Shown here: one piece after another, positions 62,996-64,000 of the stretch | Layout: each line of letters opens with the position of its first letter | Position numbering within the stretch: position 1 is the stretch's first letter | Origin: Paenibacillus taichungensis | GTDB taxonomy: Bacteria; Bacillota; Bacilli; Paenibacillales; Paenibacillaceae | Assembly (NCBI RefSeq): GCF_003287275.1 | Contig: NZ_QEVW01000008.1 | Coordinates: 310,001-374,000 of the forward strand | Length of the DNA stretch: 64,000 bases | Direction of reading: 5' to 3' | Made by a program: the position numbers and the translations under genes | The notes under the pieces: generated by a model | Database searches by the model: none | What the model saw: the letters and a program-made list of their open reading frames with translations, nothing else | Told to the model about the DNA's origin: nothing

Positions 62996-63151
62996 TATAC
63001 ACATCCTCCTTTGCTGATCAATGATACATCTAACATAATGCGAATGAAGCATACAAATATGTGAATAAATGGTGAATTACATGCGCTTTCAGTCCATGAT
63101 GGTTCGTTCTCCATTATAATAAACCAAAACGGACGAGGAGATGAACTCCAG

Positions 63152-63694
63152 TTGAAAAAACAAATGTGGATCATTGCCAGCTTTGTGGTTGTAATTGTGT
63201 TGGGGGCTTATCTGATTGCAAGCAATGTGGGGACAGAAGAAGCAGGTAACACCGAAGCGCCCAATATCAAGAAATTAGTAGAAGATATCAGTACAGGCAA
63301 GGAGAAACCGGAATCGGCCTCCATTAATGCCACCCAGTTAATCGTCACGGATAAAGGTAACCAAACGACAACCTACGACTTGCCTGAAAAGGAGTTTTTC
63401 CTTTCCATTGCACCCTATGTGGAACAGACTCATCCCTGTGCAATTCATAGCCTGACCGGATGTCAGGGTGAAATGAAAAATAAGAACTTCATTGTGACTA
63501 TCCATGACTCCGAAGGGAATACGCTTATGAAGGATACTGAGATGAAGGCTGGTTCCAACGGTTTTATGGATATCTGGTTAGCTAGAGATAAGTCATACCT
63601 CATCCGTGTGGTGCATGATGGAAAGGTTGCAGAGACACAGCTATCTACTTATGAAGAAGATAATACGTGTATCACAACGATGCAGTTGAGTTAA
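63152..63694 (+). CDS. CueP-like metal-binding protein, membrane anchored
   Basis: A 180-aa exported protein: an N-terminal hydrophobic segment (residues 6-24, WIIASFVVVIVLGAYLIAS) acts as signal or anchor. The second half matches CueP, a copper-binding protein of bacterial envelopes: HPCAIHSLTGCQGEM, VTIHDSEGNTL, GSNGFMDIWLARD, and the C-terminal NTCITTMQL, with three conserved cysteines and a histidine as likely ligands. TTG 63152 follows GAGGAG by about 12 bp; ATG 63164 is an alternative. Copper handling is inferred from the family. Confidence 0.75.
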   Translation: MKKQMWIIASFVVVIVLGAYLIASNVGTEEAGNTEAPNIKKLVEDISTGKEKPESASINATQLIVTDKGNQTTTYDLPEKEFFLSIAPYVEQTHPCAIHSLTGCQGEMKNKNFIVTIHDSEGNTLMKDTEMKAGSNGFMDIWLARDKSYLIRVVHDGKVAETQLSTYEEDNTCITTMQLS

Positions 63695-63735
63695 AACGTT
63701 GTAAAGAGAAAGACGCTTGATCGTCTCTCTCCGGT

Positions 63736-63788
63736 TTGACAAAACGTATAAATTCATTTACGATTCAGATACATTTAAATGAATGTAT
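63736..63788 (+). promoter_or_regulatory. Promoter and operator-like repeat of the terminal TetR gene
   Basis: Perfect -35 TTGACA (63736-63741), 17 bp, TACGAT (63759-63764). Directly downstream lies the inverted repeat ATACATT-N6-AATGTAT (63769-63788), at the expected transcription start and 13 bp before the ATG: a likely autoregulatory TetR operator. Confidence 0.6.
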
Positions 63789-63801
63789 ATGGGGAGTTTA
63801 T

Positions 63802-64000
63802 ATGGCGAGAAATAAATATCCGGAAGTTACAAGAAGGCGCATTATGGAATCGGCTGTGAGATTGTTTACCCTTAACGGGTACAACAATGTATCCATTCAG
63901 GATATTGTGAATGATGTAGGAGACATTACTCGAGGTGCATTCTATCATCATTTCAAAACACTCGCAGATGTGATCCAGGCGGTAACCAAAGAAACCATGG
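63802..64000 (+). CDS. TetR-family regulator (3' end off the window)
   Basis: The first 66 residues of a TetR-type repressor, from ATG 63802 with GGGGAG upstream. The HTH is complete: RRRIMESAVRLFTLNGYNNVSIQDIVNDVGDITRGAFYHHFKTLADVI. The ligand domain lies beyond the window. An inverted repeat between promoter and start suggests autoregulation; targets are likely to the right. Confidence 0.88.
   Translation, partial: MARNKYPEVTRRRIMESAVRLFTLNGYNNVSIQDIVNDVGDITRGAFYHHFKTLADVIQAVTKETM

Overview
The window looks like a chromosomal segment of a Paenibacillus-type, Gram-positive, spore-forming soil bacterium. Evidence: AGGAGG ribosome binding sites, frequent TTG/GTG starts, lipoboxes, SigA and SigD promoters, BglG-type antitermination, an RsbQ homologue, CcpA-, Fur- and PhoP-like sites, and families common in Paenibacillus (Btr-like AraC regulators, PL1 pectate lyase, UppS, SgrR-type regulators). 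I see no rRNA, tRNA, CRISPR array, insertion sequence or prophage. Genus assignment is inference from gene content; no search was run.

Layout. 1-4.2 kb: oligopeptide-type ABC transporter with two N-terminally extended permeases divergent from a fused double-ATPase gene. 4.3-6.6 kb: a lipoprotein and a GAF-LuxR regulator with a likely LuxR box abutting the lipoprotein promoter, and a small orphan DUF2384-like antitoxin-domain gene. 6.7-13.2 kb: beta-glucoside operon (two 6-phospho-beta-glucosidases, LicT-type antiterminator, PTS EIIBCA) with a RAT/terminator switch in front of every gene. 13.2-16.2 kb: LysR regulator divergent from an ankyrin protein translationally coupled to an NCS2 permease. 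16.3-18.5 kb: PilZ protein and three small immunity-like genes. 18.5-20.2 kb: ECF sigma/anti-sigma pair. 20.4-25 kb: pectate lyase, membrane chemoreceptor with a SigD promoter, GNAT-fold protein, VOC protein. 25.4-30.5 kb: secreted alkaline phosphatase, M20 amidohydrolase, carboxylesterase. 30.6-33 kb: Fur box, PchR-like AraC regulator, MFS exporter. 33-35 kb: three minus-strand genes including a SUKH-like and a DUF1697 protein. 35.1-37 kb: an Sde182-type lipoprotein behind a cre-overlapped promoter and a fifth RAT switch. 37-38.9 kb: MFS/TetR operon with an operator inside its promoter spacer.

39-41.8 kb: RsbQ hydrolase followed by a PAS-coiled-coil-GGDEF protein and a soluble chemoreceptor. 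41.9-49.7 kb: beta-helix lipoprotein, MFS/SgrR pair, LRR protein, Crp regulator, DUF2625 and SUKH genes. 49.8-54.5 kb: DHA2 exporter, calcium-type P-ATPase, beta/gamma-crystallin-like protein. 54.7-58.5 kb: Btr-like regulator, perfect Fur box, siderophore-binding lipoprotein and a ferredoxin-NADP-reductase-like flavoprotein. 58.6-64 kb: double-HTH MerR, alpha/beta hydrolase, solitary uppS, SDR, TetR, CueP-like protein and a truncated TetR gene.

The strongest leads are (i) the RsbQ plus PAS-GGDEF pair, where the RsbP phosphatase output appears replaced by a diguanylate cyclase, and (ii) LicT control apparently reaching a distant cell-surface lipoprotein through a fifth RAT element combined with catabolite repression.
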